Shown here: positions 32,142 through 41,602 of the stretch, in pieces | Layout: each line of letters starts with the position of its first letter | How positions within the stretch are numbered: position 1 is the stretch's first letter | NCBI GenBank assembly: GCA_018241725.1 | Contig: JAFEDI010000082.1 | Coordinates: 31,854 to 95,853 of the forward strand | DNA from: Pseudomonadota bacterium | Lineage (GTDB): Bacteria; Pseudomonadota; Gammaproteobacteria; Burkholderiales; Rhodocyclaceae | Direction: 5' to 3' | Length of the DNA: 64,000 bases | Program-made: the position numbers and the translations under genes | The notes under the pieces: model-generated | Told to the model about the DNA's origin: nothing | Databases searched by the model: none | The model's input: only the letters and a program-made list of their open reading frames with translations

Positions 32142-32316
32142 GTTCTTGTCCCTTGTTCTCCGCGCGGATGGCGCAGGCGAGCTTTTCGTTCAATATTCAT
32201 CAAGCCTAGCAGCGTAAGCCATTCAGGCAAATGACGATGTAAGCAGTGTTTGCCCTGACGCAAGCCAGGGTCTATCCTCCCCGCCCTTTCCGGCCTTCCC
32301 TCCGCTCGCCAAGTCC

Positions 32317-33552
32317 ATGAATCCGCACACCAAACCATCTGCAGCCGGTTCTCACTTCGACGTCATTGTGATCGGCGCCGGCGCGGCGGGGATGATGTGC
32401 GCAGCCCAGGCCGGGCAGCGCGGCCGCCGCGTGCTGATCCTCGACCACGCCGCCAAGTTAGCCGAGAAGATCCGCATTTCCGGCGGCGGCCGCTGCAACT
32501 TCACCAACCTGACGGTCGGCATCGCCAACTACCTGTCGCGCAACCCGCAGTTCTGCCGTTCGGCGCTGGCCCGCTTCACGCCCAACGATTTCCTCGACCT
32601 GATGGCCCGCTATGGCATCCCCTGGCATGAGCGGGAACACGGCCAGCTGTTCTGCGATGACTCGGCCCAGGACATCATCGACATGCTGCGCACCGAATGT
32701 GAAAACGGCAACGTGCGCTGGGCGATGCCATGCTCGCTCAACGGCGTGACGGCCGGCAACACACCCGAGGCGCGCTTCATGCTCGACAGCAGCCACGGCC
32801 GCTTCAGCTGCGAAAACCTGGTGATCGCCACCGGCGGCCTGTCGATCCCCAAGATCGGCGCCTCGCCGCTGGGCTACAGGATTGCCGAGCAGTTCGGCCT
32901 CGCCATCGTGCCGCCCAAGCCGGCGCTGGTACCGCTGACCCTGCCGCCGGAAGAACTGGCCATCTACAAGGAGCTGGCCGGCATGGCCTTCGATGCGGTC
33001 GCCGAATGCGGCGCCGGGTACTTCCGCGAGAACCTGCTGTTCACCCACCGCGGCCTGTCCGGACCCGTGATCCTGCAAGTATCGTCCTACTGGCAAGCGC
33101 GGGACTATGGCGACAGCGACGGTGGCCGACAGGTCGTCGTCAATCTGTTCCCTGCCGAGGACGTACGCGCCTGGCTCGGCGAACGGGCGCGCAGCAAGAC
33201 CCTGCTCTCCAACCTGCTTTCCGACCGCCTGCCCAAGCGCTTTGCCCACGCCTGGTGCGAGCAGCGCGGCTGGAACCGCCCCACCAACCAGTTCAACCCG
33301 AAGGAACTGGACGCCATCGCCGCCGCGCTGACCGGCTGGACGATCACGCCCAACGGCACCCTGGGCTACGCCAAGGCGGAGGTCACGCTCGGCGGCGTGG
33401 ACACGCGGGAACTGTCGTCGAAGACCATGGAAGCGCGGAAAGTGCCGGGCCTGTACTTCGTCGGCGAGGTCATGGACGTCACTGGCCACCTGGGCGGCTA
33501 CAACTTCCAGTGGGCATGGGCGTCGGGCTACGCGGCGGGCCAGGCGGTATAA
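32317..33552 (+). CDS. HI0933/BaiN-family FAD-dependent oxidoreductase
   Basis: This 411-residue flavoprotein has an N-terminal Rossmann motif (VIVIGAGAAGMMCAAQAGQRG) and the family signature EKIRISGGGRCNFTNL. Residues 150-175 (FSCENLVIATGGLSIPKIGASPLG) close the FAD site, and the C-terminal stretch GLYFVGEVMDVTGHLGGYNFQWAWASGYAAG is diagnostic of the YhiN/HI0933 group. Its reaction in this group is not well defined; BaiN from gut bacteria acts on bile-acid intermediates, which is unlikely here. It converges on ppa with a shared terminator. Confidence 0.88.
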   Translation: MNPHTKPSAAGSHFDVIVIGAGAAGMMCAAQAGQRGRRVLILDHAAKLAEKIRISGGGRCNFTNLTVGIANYLSRNPQFCRSALARFTPNDFLDLMARYGIPWHEREHGQLFCDDSAQDIIDMLRTECENGNVRWAMPCSLNGVTAGNTPEARFMLDSSHGRFSCENLVIATGGLSIPKIGASPLGYRIAEQFGLAIVPPKPALVPLTLPPEELAIYKELAGMAFDAVAECGAGYFRENLLFTHRGLSGPVILQVSSYWQARDYGDSDGGRQVVVNLFPAEDVRAWLGERARSKTLLSNLLSDRLPKRFAHAWCEQRGWNRPTNQFNPKELDAIAAALTGWTITPNGTLGYAKAEVTLGGVDTRELSSKTMEARKVPGLYFVGEVMDVTGHLGGYNFQWAWASGYAAGQAV

Positions 33553-33585
33553 AAAACAAAGGCCCGCATGACGCGGGCCCTTGTT
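33553..33585. terminator. Bidirectional terminator between BaiN-like gene and ppa
   Basis: The stem GGCCCGC (33561-33567) with GCGGGCC (33573-33579) has flanking AACAA/TTGTT that extends it. An A tract lies on the left (giving a U tail on the minus strand) and CTTGTT lies on the right. It serves two convergent genes. Confidence 0.8.
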
Positions 33586-33604
33586 CATCGCAGCAGGCAG
33601 GCGC

Positions 33605-34132
33605 TTACTTGGCAGCGGCAGCCAGACCGTCGAGGATTTCCTTCTTGGCATCTTCGACGGAGCCCCAGCCGGTCACCTTGACCCACTTGCCCGGCTCCAG
33701 ATCCTTGTAGTGCTCGAAGAAGTGCACGGTCTGCTTCATCAGCAGCTCGGGCAGGTCGTCAATGGTCTGGACCTTGTCGTACAGCGGGGTCAGCTTGGAC
33801 ACCGGCACGGCGACGACCTTGGCATCCACGCCGCCTTCGTCTTCCATCTTCAGCACGCCGACGGGACGGGCACGGATGACCACGCCCGGCTGCAGCGGGA
33901 AGGGGGTCACGACCAGCACGTCCACCGGATCGCCGTCGCCGGCAACGGTGTGCGGCACGTAGCCGTAGTTGATCGGATAGCGCATGGAGGTGCCCATGAA
34001 GCGGTCAACGAAGACGGCGCCGCTGTCCTTGTCCACTTCGAACTTGATCGGATCGCCTTGAGCGGAAATCTCGATGATCACGTTGATGTCGTTCGGAACG
34101 TCCTTGCCAGCCTTGACCTGATCGAAACCCAT
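33605..34132 (-). CDS. ppa: Inorganic pyrophosphatase
   Basis: This 175-residue family I soluble pyrophosphatase hydrolyses PPi to two phosphates and pulls biosynthetic reactions forward. Active-site motifs include [30 protein letters not shown], and the metal-binding [14 protein letters not shown] with its three aspartates. Length matches the bacterial hexameric enzyme. Upstream lies an 89-base gap to a copper-related operon. Confidence 0.97.
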   Translation of the reverse strand: MGFDQVKAGKDVPNDINVIIEISAQGDPIKFEVDKDSGAVFVDRFMGTSMRYPINYGYVPHTVAGDGDPVDVLVVTPFPLQPGVVIRARPVGVLKMEDEGGVDAKVVAVPVSKLTPLYDKVQTIDDLPELLMKQTVHFFEHYKDLEPGKWVKVTGWGSVEDAKKEILDGLAAAAK

Positions 34133-34221
34133 ATCACTACCTCCCGTTATTAGATATAAGACAGCTCGGTATTATAAGTGAGCCTTGTGACGCTGGGACA
34201 AACCCTTATGACGGAAAGCGC

Positions 34222-34428
34222 TCAATCCGAGTCGAAGCCCGCGTCCTCGATCACCGTGCGCAGCGCATTGGCCGACACCTTGGCCGGGTCGTAACTGACA
34301 CGCGCCTCGCCCTGCTCCAGGGAAACCTCCACGCTGGCCACACCGGGCGTCGCGGACAGCGCGCCGGTCACGTTCTTCACACAGCCCTGGCAGCTCATGC
34401 CGCCGACCTTGATCACCACGTCTTCCAT
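34222..34428 (-). CDS. CopZ-like heavy-metal-associated copper chaperone
   Basis: This 68-residue single HMA (ferredoxin-like) domain has the metal-binding loop GMSCQGC at about 9-15 and ends EDAGFDSD. It binds Cu(I) and hands it to the CopA-type ATPase whose gene stops 11 bases upstream in the same operon. The pairing of a P1B ATPase with a CopZ-like chaperone is typical. No CueR-like regulator is adjacent, so control is unknown. Confidence 0.9.
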   Translation of the reverse strand: MEDVVIKVGGMSCQGCVKNVTGALSATPGVASVEVSLEQGEARVSYDPAKVSANALRTVIEDAGFDSD

Positions 34429-34439
34429 CGTTTTTCCTT

Positions 34440-36845
34440 TCAGTTGGTTTTTCCCGGGCGCCAGCGCCGCAGCAACAGGGAGTTGCTGACCACCGACACC
34501 GAACTCATCGCCATCGCCGCACCGGCGATCACTGGATTGAGCAGGCCGAGCGCCGCGGCAGGAATGCCCAGCACGTTGTAGATGAAGGCAAAGAACAGAT
34601 TCTGGCGGATCTTGCCGAGCGTCGTCCGCGACAGGGAAATCGCGTCGGCCACGCTGTTCAGGTCATTGCGCACCAGAGTCAGGTCCGCAGCCTCGATGGC
34701 CACGTCGGAACCGGCGCCGATTGCGAAGGACACATCGGCCGCGGCCAGCGCCGGTGCATCGTTGATGCCATCACCGACCATCGCCACGCGGCCACTGCCA
34801 CGCAGGGCCTCCACCGCTGCGGCCTTCTCGCCCGGCAGCACCTGGGCCTTGTATTCCGAGATACCCGCCTCCGCTGCGATGCGCGCGGCCACCGCCGGGT
34901 GGTCACCGGTCAGCATCACGACCCGCACGCCGAGCGCCTGCAGGCGCGCCACTGCCGCCCTGGAGCTGGCACGCAGCGGATCGGCGAGGCCCAGCGCGCC
35001 CCATGGCCGTCCATCGACGGCCACGCACACCGGCGTCAAGGCCCCAGCGAACAGGGGCTGCAGCACCTCAGCAGGCAACTCAGCGCCCTGCCCGGCCAGG
35101 AAGTCCGGCGAGCCGATCCACACCTCGCGCCCATCGACACGACCACCGATCCCCTTGCCGCCGCTTGTCTGTACCGCGTCGGCAAGGCTCCACTGCAGGC
35201 CGGCTGTCTGCGCCGCATCGACGATAGCCTTGGCTAGCGGGTGGTGGCTGGCCTGCTCGACCGCCGCCGCAACGGCCAGCAATTCGTTCGGCGTCACACC
35301 TGCCAACGGACGCACATCCAGCACCGCCGGGCGTCCTTCGGTCAACGTGCCGGTCTTGTCCACCGCCAGCACAGCTATCTTCTCGGCCAATTCCAGCGCC
35401 TCGGCGTTACGCACCAGGATACCGGCTCGGGCCCCCTGCCCGGTCCCAACCATCACCGCCGTCGGCGTGGCCAGACCCAACGCACAAGGGCAGGCAATCA
35501 CCAGCACCGCCACCGCATTGACGAGGGCTGGCGCCAGTTCGCCGCCCAGCCACCACCAGGCCACGAAAGTCAGCGCGGCGATCGCCACTACGGTCGGCAC
35601 GAAGATCGCCGCGATGCGGTCGGCCAGCTTCTGCACCGCCGGCTTGCCGCCCTGGGCCTGCTCGACGAGGCGCACGATGCCGGCCAGCAAGGTTTCTGTA
35701 CCCACACCGGTGGCCCGGCAGCGCAATACGCCATCGCCATTGACGGTCGCCGCAAAAACCTTGTCGCCCTCCCTTTTGGGAACCGGTACGCTCTCGCCGG
35801 TCAGCATCGCCTCGTCCGCCGACGACTCACCACTCAGCACTTCGCCATCCACCGGCACCGAATCGCCAGCGCGCAACACGAAGACCATACCCGCCATGAC
35901 GCGCTCGACCGGCATCTCCTGCAGCGCGCCATCCTGCTCAACCCAGGCGGTGGGCGGTTGCAGGCGCAGCAGCGCCTCGATGGCCGCCGACGTGCGCGCC
36001 CGCGCCCGCGCTTCCAGCAGCTTGCCGAGCAGAACCAGCGTGATGATGCTGGCCGAGGCCTCGAAATACACGTGCAGATCATGGCGATCGAACACCACCA
36101 CGACCAGGCTGAAGAAGTAGGCAACGCTGGTGCCCAGCGCCACCAGCACATCCATGTTGGCACCACCGCCGCGCAGGGATGACCAGGCGCCCTTATAGAA
36201 GCGCCGCCCGATCCAGAACTGCACCGGCGTCGCCAGCAGGCACTGCAGCCAGCGCGGCAGCCACTCCGCGTGATGGGCCGAGGCCTCCAGACCGCCGGCA
36301 AGCATGCCGATCATCTGGACCAGGAAAGGCGCGCTGAGCAGCGCCGAGATCCAGAACAGCCGCAGCTCGGCGCGAAACTCGGCCTCCTTGCGCTGCTTGT
36401 CGGCCTCCCGGTCGCGGGCGACGATGGGCGTTGCCGTAAACCCAGCTTTTTGAATCGCCGCGATGATCGCCGCCGGCTCGGACAGCCCCGGCACATAGCG
36501 GACGCGCGCGCTTTCCGCAGCGAAATTGACGCTGCCCTCCACACCGGGCAAGCGATTGACGACTTTCTCGATACGCGCCGCGCAGGCGGCACAGCTCATG
36601 CCGGACAGACTCAGTTGCAACGTCTGCGGCGCCACATCGAAACCGGCCTTGCGGATCGCCGCCAAAATGTCCGGAGCACCGGCCCCATCGGGTCCGGCGG
36701 CCAGCCGCGCCTTGCCAGTGCCGAAATTGACCTCGGCGCTGATACCGGGCAATCGGTTGAGTACCTTTTCGAGCCGCGTCGCGCAGGCCGCGCAGCTCAT
36801 CCCGGAGACCGGCAGGTCGTAACGCCCACCTGGCTCGTTCCCCAT
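34440..36845 (-). CDS. copA: Cu(+)-exporting P1B-type ATPase
   Basis: This 801-residue copper pump has two N-terminal HMA domains with GMSCAAC motifs (about 15-21 and 82-88). Eight membrane helices follow. The CPC metal motif is in [13 protein letters not shown], the phosphorylation site is DKTGTLTEG, and [19 protein letters not shown] and the TGE loop (LTGES) are present. It probably exports Cu(I) across the inner membrane. With the neighbouring TauE/SafE-like protein and FNR/HemN genes it could instead supply copper for cbb3 oxidase (CcoI/FixI role); two HMA domains and the CopZ neighbour favour CopA. ATG at 36845 is preceded by GGGAGG. Confidence 0.9.
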   Translation of the reverse strand: MGNEPGGRYDLPVSGMSCAACATRLEKVLNRLPGISAEVNFGTGKARLAAGPDGAGAPDILAAIRKAGFDVAPQTLQLSLSGMSCAACAARIEKVVNRLPGVEGSVNFAAESARVRYVPGLSEPAAIIAAIQKAGFTATPIVARDREADKQRKEAEFRAELRLFWISALLSAPFLVQMIGMLAGGLEASAHHAEWLPRWLQCLLATPVQFWIGRRFYKGAWSSLRGGGANMDVLVALGTSVAYFFSLVVVVFDRHDLHVYFEASASIITLVLLGKLLEARARARTSAAIEALLRLQPPTAWVEQDGALQEMPVERVMAGMVFVLRAGDSVPVDGEVLSGESSADEAMLTGESVPVPKREGDKVFAATVNGDGVLRCRATGVGTETLLAGIVRLVEQAQGGKPAVQKLADRIAAIFVPTVVAIAALTFVAWWWLGGELAPALVNAVAVLVIACPCALGLATPTAVMVGTGQGARAGILVRNAEALELAEKIAVLAVDKTGTLTEGRPAVLDVRPLAGVTPNELLAVAAAVEQASHHPLAKAIVDAAQTAGLQWSLADAVQTSGGKGIGGRVDGREVWIGSPDFLAGQGAELPAEVLQPLFAGALTPVCVAVDGRPWGALGLADPLRASSRAAVARLQALGVRVVMLTGDHPAVAARIAAEAGISEYKAQVLPGEKAAAVEALRGSGRVAMVGDGINDAPALAAADVSFAIGAGSDVAIEAADLTLVRNDLNSVADAISLSRTTLGKIRQNLFFAFIYNVLGIPAAALGLLNPVIAGAAMAMSSVSVVSNSLLLRRWRPGKTN

Positions 36846-36856
36846 CGCGTCCTCCC

Positions 36857-37282
36857 TCAGCCGACCAGCAGCACCGGCAGCGTGGCCCGCTGCAACACCC
36901 GCGTCGCCACCGAACCGACGAAGAAGTCGGCCACCACGCCGCGACCATGCCGGCCGAGGCACAGGTAATCACACTCCAGCAAAGTCGCCTGATGCAGCAC
37001 CACATCTGCCGGCTGACCCACGAGGATATGCGGCGTCACCGGCAAACCAGCTGCCTTGAACCGGGCCAGCGGCGCCTTGAGCACCCCCTCGCCTTCGTCC
37101 CTGTAATAGCTATCCAGGGCTTCACGGGCCACGTGGCGGGTTGCAAACTCGATGGGAATTGGCGGATGCACGTACAGCACATGCACCTCAGGCACGCTCT
37201 TCAGTTGGTCTGCCAGACCGATCACCTGATCGACGACGCGCTGGGCAACTGGAGAATCATCTACGGCCAGCAGGATTTTCAT
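36857..37282 (-). CDS. Universal stress protein, UspA family
   Basis: This 141-residue single Usp domain has the typical N-terminus [17 protein letters not shown] and a nucleotide-binding motif near the end ([25 protein letters not shown]), which indicates an ATP-binding subtype. It lies in the same minus-strand run as the TauE/SafE-like gene (27 bases upstream) and copA (11 bases downstream). It may therefore respond to copper or oxygen stress, though this is by association. Confidence 0.9.
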   Translation of the reverse strand: MKILLAVDDSPVAQRVVDQVIGLADQLKSVPEVHVLYVHPPIPIEFATRHVAREALDSYYRDEGEGVLKAPLARFKAAGLPVTPHILVGQPADVVLHQATLLECDYLCLGRHGRGVVADFFVGSVATRVLQRATLPVLLVG

Positions 37283-37309
37283 GATTCGCTCCGCCTTTCA
37301 GGAAAAGAC

Positions 37310-38017
37310 TCAGAAATGGCAGACCACACCATTCCACAGATTGCTGCCGAGGGTCGGCGTCGTCACTAGGCCATATACGCCGAAGGCCAGCACCACCAGT
37401 CCAGACCCCGTGCGCACCGCCCGGTTCCGCACCACGTCACGCAGACGCTTCAGCAGCATGCCGGCCAGCAGCAGGTTGGGCAGCGTACCGAGACCGAAAG
37501 CCAGCATCAGGCCTGCGCCACGCTCCGCAGAGCCGGTCACCAAAGCCGTCGCCAACACACTGTACACCAGACCACAGGGTAGAAAGCCCCACAGCAGGCC
37601 CAAGGGAAAAGCCTGGCCCACGCTGCGCGCCGGCAGGAAACGTCGGGTCAGCGGCTGGATGCGCGCCCACAACTTGTGGCCAAGCCGCTCGACACCGGAC
37701 AGGGCCCGCGTGAAACCGGTCAGGTAGAGCCCGAGCGCCACCAGCATCAGGTTGGCAGCCACATACAGGACCAGCTGGATAGGCAGGATGTTGTTGAACA
37801 ACAGCCCTACCGTACCGATCGCCCCCATCGCGGCACCAGCCAGCGTGTAGCTGCTGATCCGCCCGACGTTGTAAGCCAGATGCAGGGGCCAGTCACTGCG
37901 CTGCTGGCCCGGCAACTGCACGGTCAGCGCGCTGACGATACCACCGCACATACCGACACAGTGGGTGCCGCCGAGCAGGCCGATGAGGAAGACTGCGAAA
38001 TAGCCGGTTTCGGGCAT
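37310..38017 (-). CDS. TauE/SafE-like membrane protein with GTHCVGMCGG motif
   Basis: This 235-residue inner-membrane protein has about six helices. The N-terminus contains GGTHCVGMCGGIVSAL with two cysteines in a thiol/metal-binding pattern. The centre has WGFLPCGLVYSVLATA, a further conserved Cys. This subgroup of the TauE/SafE/CcdA-like superfamily is often encoded beside cytochrome cbb3 assembly and copper genes. It is thought to handle copper or thiols across the membrane; the exact activity is unknown. It starts the operon that continues with usp, copA and the chaperone. Confidence 0.78.
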   Translation of the reverse strand: MPETGYFAVFLIGLLGGTHCVGMCGGIVSALTVQLPGQQRSDWPLHLAYNVGRISSYTLAGAAMGAIGTVGLLFNNILPIQLVLYVAANLMLVALGLYLTGFTRALSGVERLGHKLWARIQPLTRRFLPARSVGQAFPLGLLWGFLPCGLVYSVLATALVTGSAERGAGLMLAFGLGTLPNLLLAGMLLKRLRDVVRNRAVRTGSGLVVLAFGVYGLVTTPTLGSNLWNGVVCHF

Positions 38018-38038
38018 GGAGATTCAACCTGGACAAAC

Positions 38039-38066
38039 AAAAACGCCCCGTGGGCAACACGGGGCG
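38039..38066 (-). terminator. Terminator of hemN
   Basis: The perfect 9-bp stem CGCCCCGTG (38044-38052) with CACGGGGCG (38058-38066) lies 63 bases past the hemN stop. On the minus strand it is followed by TTTTTGTTTG. Confidence 0.85.
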
Positions 38067-38129
38067 CGTTCCAACACTTGGCTCGGCATTCTAGCCCGCC
38101 CACCTCGGAGCGGCCAGCCGGCCGGAAGT

Positions 38130-39524
38130 TCAGATCACCTTCGAGTAACGGGTGCGCTCCCGGTCGGCGCGCAGGTACTTGTCGAAGACCATCGCAATCG
38201 CCCGCACCAGCATGCGGCCGGCAGGCAGCACGGTGATCCACTGCTTGTCGATCTTCAGCAAGCCGCCCTTCTCCATCTCGCGCAAGTCGGCGAGTTCCGC
38301 GGCGAAATACTTGTTGAAGTCGATCAGGTGAGCGATCTCGATGGACTCGATGGACAGTTCGAAGTGGCACATCAGCGCCTGGATGATCGCCCGCCGCAGC
38401 AGGTCGTCCGGCGTCAGCTCGATGCCGCGCAGCACCGGCAGGCGGCCCGTGTCGATGATGTCGTAGTACTCGTCGAGGGTCTTCACGTTCTGCGCGTAGG
38501 TCGGGCCGACCTTGCCGATGGCCGACACGCCGAAGGCCAGCAGATCGCACTCCGCATAGGTGGAGTAACCCTGGAAGTTGCGGTGCAGGCGTCCCTGGCG
38601 CTGGGCCGTGCTCAGCTCGTCGTCCGGCTTGGCGAAGTGATCCATGCCGATGTACACATAGCCCGCCTCGGTCAGGCGGCGGATCGCCAGTTGCAGGATC
38701 TGCAGCTTGGTCTCGCCGGACGGCAGCTGCGCGTCGATGATGCGGCGCTGCGGCTTGAACAAGCTCGGCAGGTGCGCGTAGTTGTAGATCGACAACCGAT
38801 CCGGTGACAGGGCCAGGATCTGCTCGAGGGTACGGTTGAAGCTGATGACGTTCTGCTTGGGCAAGCCGTAGATCAGGTCCACGCTGACCGACTTGAAGCC
38901 ATGGGCCCGCGCCGCGTCGATGACGAGCTTGGTTTCTTCCTCGCTCTGGATGCGGTTGACCGCCTTCTGCACGTCCGGATTGAAATCCTGGATGCCAACG
39001 CTCATGCGGTTGAAGCCGAGTTCGGCCAGCAACGCGACGGTGGCTTCGTCCACCTTGCGCGGGTCGACCTCAATGGAATACTCACCGTCCGGCACCAGCG
39101 TGAAGTGCTTGCGGACCATGCCCATCAGGCGGCGCAGTTCGTCGTGGGACAGGAAGGTCGGCGTGCCGCCGCCCAGGTGCAGTTGGAGAACTTCCCGCGA
39201 CCCGTCGAGCTTGGCCGCCTGCATGTCCACTTCTTTTTCAAGATAATCCAGATACTTGGCGGAGCGACCGTGATCCTTGGTGATGATCTTGTTGCACGCG
39301 CAGTAGTAGCAGATCGTATTGCAGAAGGGGATGTGGAAGTATAATGAAAGCGGTTTGCCGATTCCGCCGACAGTACGTCTCCCGAGCCAATGCTCCAAGG
39401 CGTCGGAGTTGAAGGCTTCGACGAAGCGGTCAGCGGTCGGGTACGACGTATACCTCGGGCCATTCACATCAAATTTGCGAATGAGCTCGGGATCGAATAT
39501 CAGGTCTTTTTGTGTCGTGTTCAT
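38130..39524 (-). CDS. hemN: Oxygen-independent coproporphyrinogen III oxidase
   Basis: This 464-residue radical-SAM enzyme oxidatively decarboxylates coproporphyrinogen III during anaerobic heme synthesis. The 4Fe-4S motif is CNTICYYCAC (about 63-72; CX3CX2C plus a fourth Cys). Other marks are HLGGGTPTFLS, VEVDPRKVDEAT in the SAM fold, and the family C-terminal domain with EMEKGGLLKI. Length and the N-terminal RYTSYPTADRF match E. coli HemN. It is divergent from fnr, with an FNR box in the 112-base gap, so it is almost surely oxygen-repressed. Confidence 0.97.
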   Translation of the reverse strand: MNTTQKDLIFDPELIRKFDVNGPRYTSYPTADRFVEAFNSDALEHWLGRRTVGGIGKPLSLYFHIPFCNTICYYCACNKIITKDHGRSAKYLDYLEKEVDMQAAKLDGSREVLQLHLGGGTPTFLSHDELRRLMGMVRKHFTLVPDGEYSIEVDPRKVDEATVALLAELGFNRMSVGIQDFNPDVQKAVNRIQSEEETKLVIDAARAHGFKSVSVDLIYGLPKQNVISFNRTLEQILALSPDRLSIYNYAHLPSLFKPQRRIIDAQLPSGETKLQILQLAIRRLTEAGYVYIGMDHFAKPDDELSTAQRQGRLHRNFQGYSTYAECDLLAFGVSAIGKVGPTYAQNVKTLDEYYDIIDTGRLPVLRGIELTPDDLLRRAIIQALMCHFELSIESIEIAHLIDFNKYFAAELADLREMEKGGLLKIDKQWITVLPAGRMLVRAIAMVFDKYLRADRERTRYSKVI

Positions 39525-39577
39525 GGTGCACTTCTGTTGGTTGCGCTGAACAATCGCAGAATCGATCCAAAACAGTA

Positions 39578-39591
39578 TTGACGTGGATCAA
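39578..39591. promoter_or_regulatory. FNR box between hemN and fnr
   Basis: TTGAC-GTGG-ATCAA differs from the FNR consensus TTGAT-N4-ATCAA at one base. It lies about 54 bases upstream of the hemN ATG and about 46 upstream of the fnr start. FNR could thus activate hemN and autoregulate its own gene. Confidence 0.8.
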
Positions 39592-39636
39592 AGGGCTCCA
39601 AACGTTGGTAAAACCATCCAGTTCAGGTGATTGCGC

Positions 39637-40377
39637 GTGCAGATGAAATCGGTGATTCCGGTGACGGTCGTGGACATCAAGGTCGCGTGTTCCCAGTGCA
39701 ATCTGCGGGAATTGTGTCTTCCCTTCGGCCTCGACCCCAATGAGATCGACCAGCTCGACGAGCTCGTCGGCAGCCGCCGCAAGATCAAGCGGCAGCAGCA
39801 CCTCTACCGCTCCGGCGACAACTTCGAGGCGATCTACGCGATTCGCGCCGGCTCGTTCAAGACCGACGTGATCCTTGAGGACGGCCGCGACCAGGTGACC
39901 GGCTTCCAGATGACCGGCGAAGTCCTGGGCCTCGACGGCATCAGCACCGAACACCATTCGTGCAACGCGATTGCGCTGGAAGACAGCGAAGTCTGCGTGA
40001 TCCCCTTCAACCGGCTCGAAGAGCTGTCACGGACGGTGGAGAGCCTGCAGCACCAGTTCCACAAGATCATGAGCCGCGAGATCGTCCGCGACCATGGTGT
40101 GATGATGTTGCTCGGCTCAATGCGCGCAGAGGAGCGGCTGGCGGCCTTCCTGTTGAACATGTCCCAGCGCTTCACTGCACGGGGCTTCTCTCCGTCGGAA
40201 TTCCACCTGCGCATGACCCGCGACGAGATCGGCTCCTACCTGGGCCTCAAGCTCGAGACGGTATCCCGCGCCTTCTCCCGCTTCCAGGAAGAAGGCCTGG
40301 TCGCCGTCCAGCAGAAGCACATCCGCATTCTCGATACGCCGGGCCTGAAGCGCCTGCTCAACCACCACTCAGCCTGA
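39637..40377 (+). CDS. fnr: FNR-family oxygen-sensing transcriptional regulator
   Basis: The protein has 246 residues. The N-terminal cysteines C18, C21 and C27 (CSQCNLRELC) plus C109 (HHSC) are placed to hold the oxygen-labile 4Fe-4S cluster. The cyclic-nucleotide-like beta-barrel, a long dimerisation helix and a C-terminal HTH (about 195-220, RDEIGSYLGLKLETVSRAFSRF) with the E..SR recognition residues complete an FNR. It switches genes on when oxygen is low. Start choice: GTG at 39637 has AGGTGA six bases upstream; an ATG two codons later and a TTG two codons earlier are the alternatives. Confidence 0.93.
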   Translation: MQMKSVIPVTVVDIKVACSQCNLRELCLPFGLDPNEIDQLDELVGSRRKIKRQQHLYRSGDNFEAIYAIRAGSFKTDVILEDGRDQVTGFQMTGEVLGLDGISTEHHSCNAIALEDSEVCVIPFNRLEELSRTVESLQHQFHKIMSREIVRDHGVMMLLGSMRAEERLAAFLLNMSQRFTARGFSPSEFHLRMTRDEIGSYLGLKLETVSRAFSRFQEEGLVAVQQKHIRILDTPGLKRLLNHHSA

Positions 40378-40396
40378 GCACCGCCGGCGCCCGGCC

Positions 40397-40783
40397 TCAC
40401 AGCCAGGCCAGCCAGCCGAGCGGATTCTTGCTGACCGCCACCGAGACGATCCACGACAGCGTCGCCAGCGCACCCACGTAAGCCGCGGCGCGCTGCACAC
40501 GCGGTCGCGTCGCCTTCAGCGCGACACTCCCCAGCCCGATATAGACAAGCAAGCCCAGCACCTTGGCCGTCAACCAAGCGTGCACGAAGGGGTATTGGGC
40601 GGCCATCCAGGCCAGGCCGAGCGCACTGGCCAGCAGGCAGGAATCGACGATATGGGGCAGCACCCGCGCCAGACGGGCCCGCAACAGCGGCGAGCCGCTC
40701 AACGACCACCAGCCCCGCAAGGCGAAGCCACAGCCGCTGAGCACCACGCAGGTGATGTGAAAATGTTTGAGAGCCAGATACAT
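40397..40783 (-). CDS. SirB2 family membrane protein
   Basis: This 128-residue protein has about four hydrophobic helices. It begins MYLALKHFHITCVVLSGCGFALRG and contains LPHIVDSCLLASALGLAW and AKVLGLLVYIGLGSVALK, the SirB2/YchQ pattern. Function is unknown. It lies downstream of the ODP gene but a hairpin separates them. It converges with fnr, 19 bases away. Confidence 0.85.
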   Translation of the reverse strand: MYLALKHFHITCVVLSGCGFALRGWWSLSGSPLLRARLARVLPHIVDSCLLASALGLAWMAAQYPFVHAWLTAKVLGLLVYIGLGSVALKATRPRVQRAAAYVGALATLSWIVSVAVSKNPLGWLAWL

Positions 40784-40826
40784 GCCGCGCCTCCATTGTT
40801 CCGCGGCAAAGCTCCGGCTGCCGGCG

Positions 40827-40846
40827 GGCCCCGCAAAAACGGGGCC
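40827..40846 (-). terminator. Hairpin after the ODP gene
   Basis: GGCCCCG (40827-40833) and CGGGGCC (40840-40846) form a perfect 7-bp stem with a CAAAAA loop, nine bases after the ODP stop. The following minus-strand bases are not U-rich, so termination strength is uncertain. Confidence 0.45.
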
Positions 40847-40854
40847 GCGACACT

Positions 40855-41595
40855 TTAGCTGCGCAGCACGCCCACTTCCAGTGCGGCGAACCAGTTGATG
40901 AATCGCTGCACGTCGGCACCTTGGTAAATAGCCCCATGCTGCGGCACCAGCATATCGATCTCCAGGCGGGAAACGCGCTCGCACCAATCGCGCTTGGCCC
41001 GGTCCGAGCCCATCCAGCGCTTGTGAAAACCTTCCGCATGGCGGATGTGGCGGGAGAAGTCCTGCACATACAGCTCGTTATGGTCCGCCGGCAACAGGGC
41101 TGCGCCGACATCACCCGAGAACAGGATCTTGGCCTTCGGATCGTACAGATGGAAATTGCCCGACGAATGCAGGTAATGGGCCGGAATCGCCTGCAGTTCA
41201 AGACCATCGAGACGGATCGTCACGCCCGAATCGGGGATCGGCACAAAAGTCGAATCCTGCCCACCGAAATGGGGCAGAAAACTCTGCCACAACCAGCTCG
41301 TATAACACTTCAGGTCGGGCTTGAACTCCAGCCACAAAGCCAGGGAGGAAATGATGTCCGGATCCTGGTGGGACGCGAAAATACCCGCCAGACGCGTCGG
41401 ATCGCACTCCGCCGACAAGGCGGAGAACACCGACGGAAAGATCTCGATCCCACCCGGATCGCACAGCAGGGCCTCCTCCCCGTGAATGACCACATATTCA
41501 TTGGTATCGATGATGTAACCAGGCTTGGTGGTATCCCGTGCGATCGCCAGCCAGCGGTGATCCTCGTCCTGATAGATGCAATGGGCCTGTTTCAT
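40855..41595 (-). CDS. Oxygen-binding di-iron protein (ODP), metallo-beta-lactamase fold
   Basis: The 246-residue protein has the flavodiiron-type MBL fold but no flavodoxin domain. Candidate iron ligands are H76, D78 and D80 (SHQDPD), H143 (with the spacing seen in flavodiiron proteins), D162 (SGDVGAA) and H220 (PQHG). A stand-alone ODP in Treponema binds oxygen at a di-iron site and signals to a chemotaxis kinase. Here the gene directly follows (7 bases) a chemoreceptor-hairpin protein gene, supporting a sensory rather than NO/O2-reducing role. The FNR/HemN genes nearby fit an oxygen theme. Confidence 0.8.
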   Translation of the reverse strand: MKQAHCIYQDEDHRWLAIARDTTKPGYIIDTNEYVVIHGEEALLCDPGGIEIFPSVFSALSAECDPTRLAGIFASHQDPDIISSLALWLEFKPDLKCYTSWLWQSFLPHFGGQDSTFVPIPDSGVTIRLDGLELQAIPAHYLHSSGNFHLYDPKAKILFSGDVGAALLPADHNELYVQDFSRHIRHAEGFHKRWMGSDRAKRDWCERVSRLEIDMLVPQHGAIYQGADVQRFINWFAALEVGVLRS

Positions 41596-41602
41596 GGGTT
41601 TC

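Noticed and set aside
30339-32234. Long plus-strand open frame opposite the AsmA-like gene
   Set aside because: The opposite strand has a membrane anchor and DUF748 motifs; this frame is a GC-driven shadow.
34440-36845. CcoI/FixI copper ATPase for cbb3 oxidase
   Set aside because: Not excluded, but two HMA domains and an adjacent CopZ-like chaperone fit CopA better; no cco genes are in the window.
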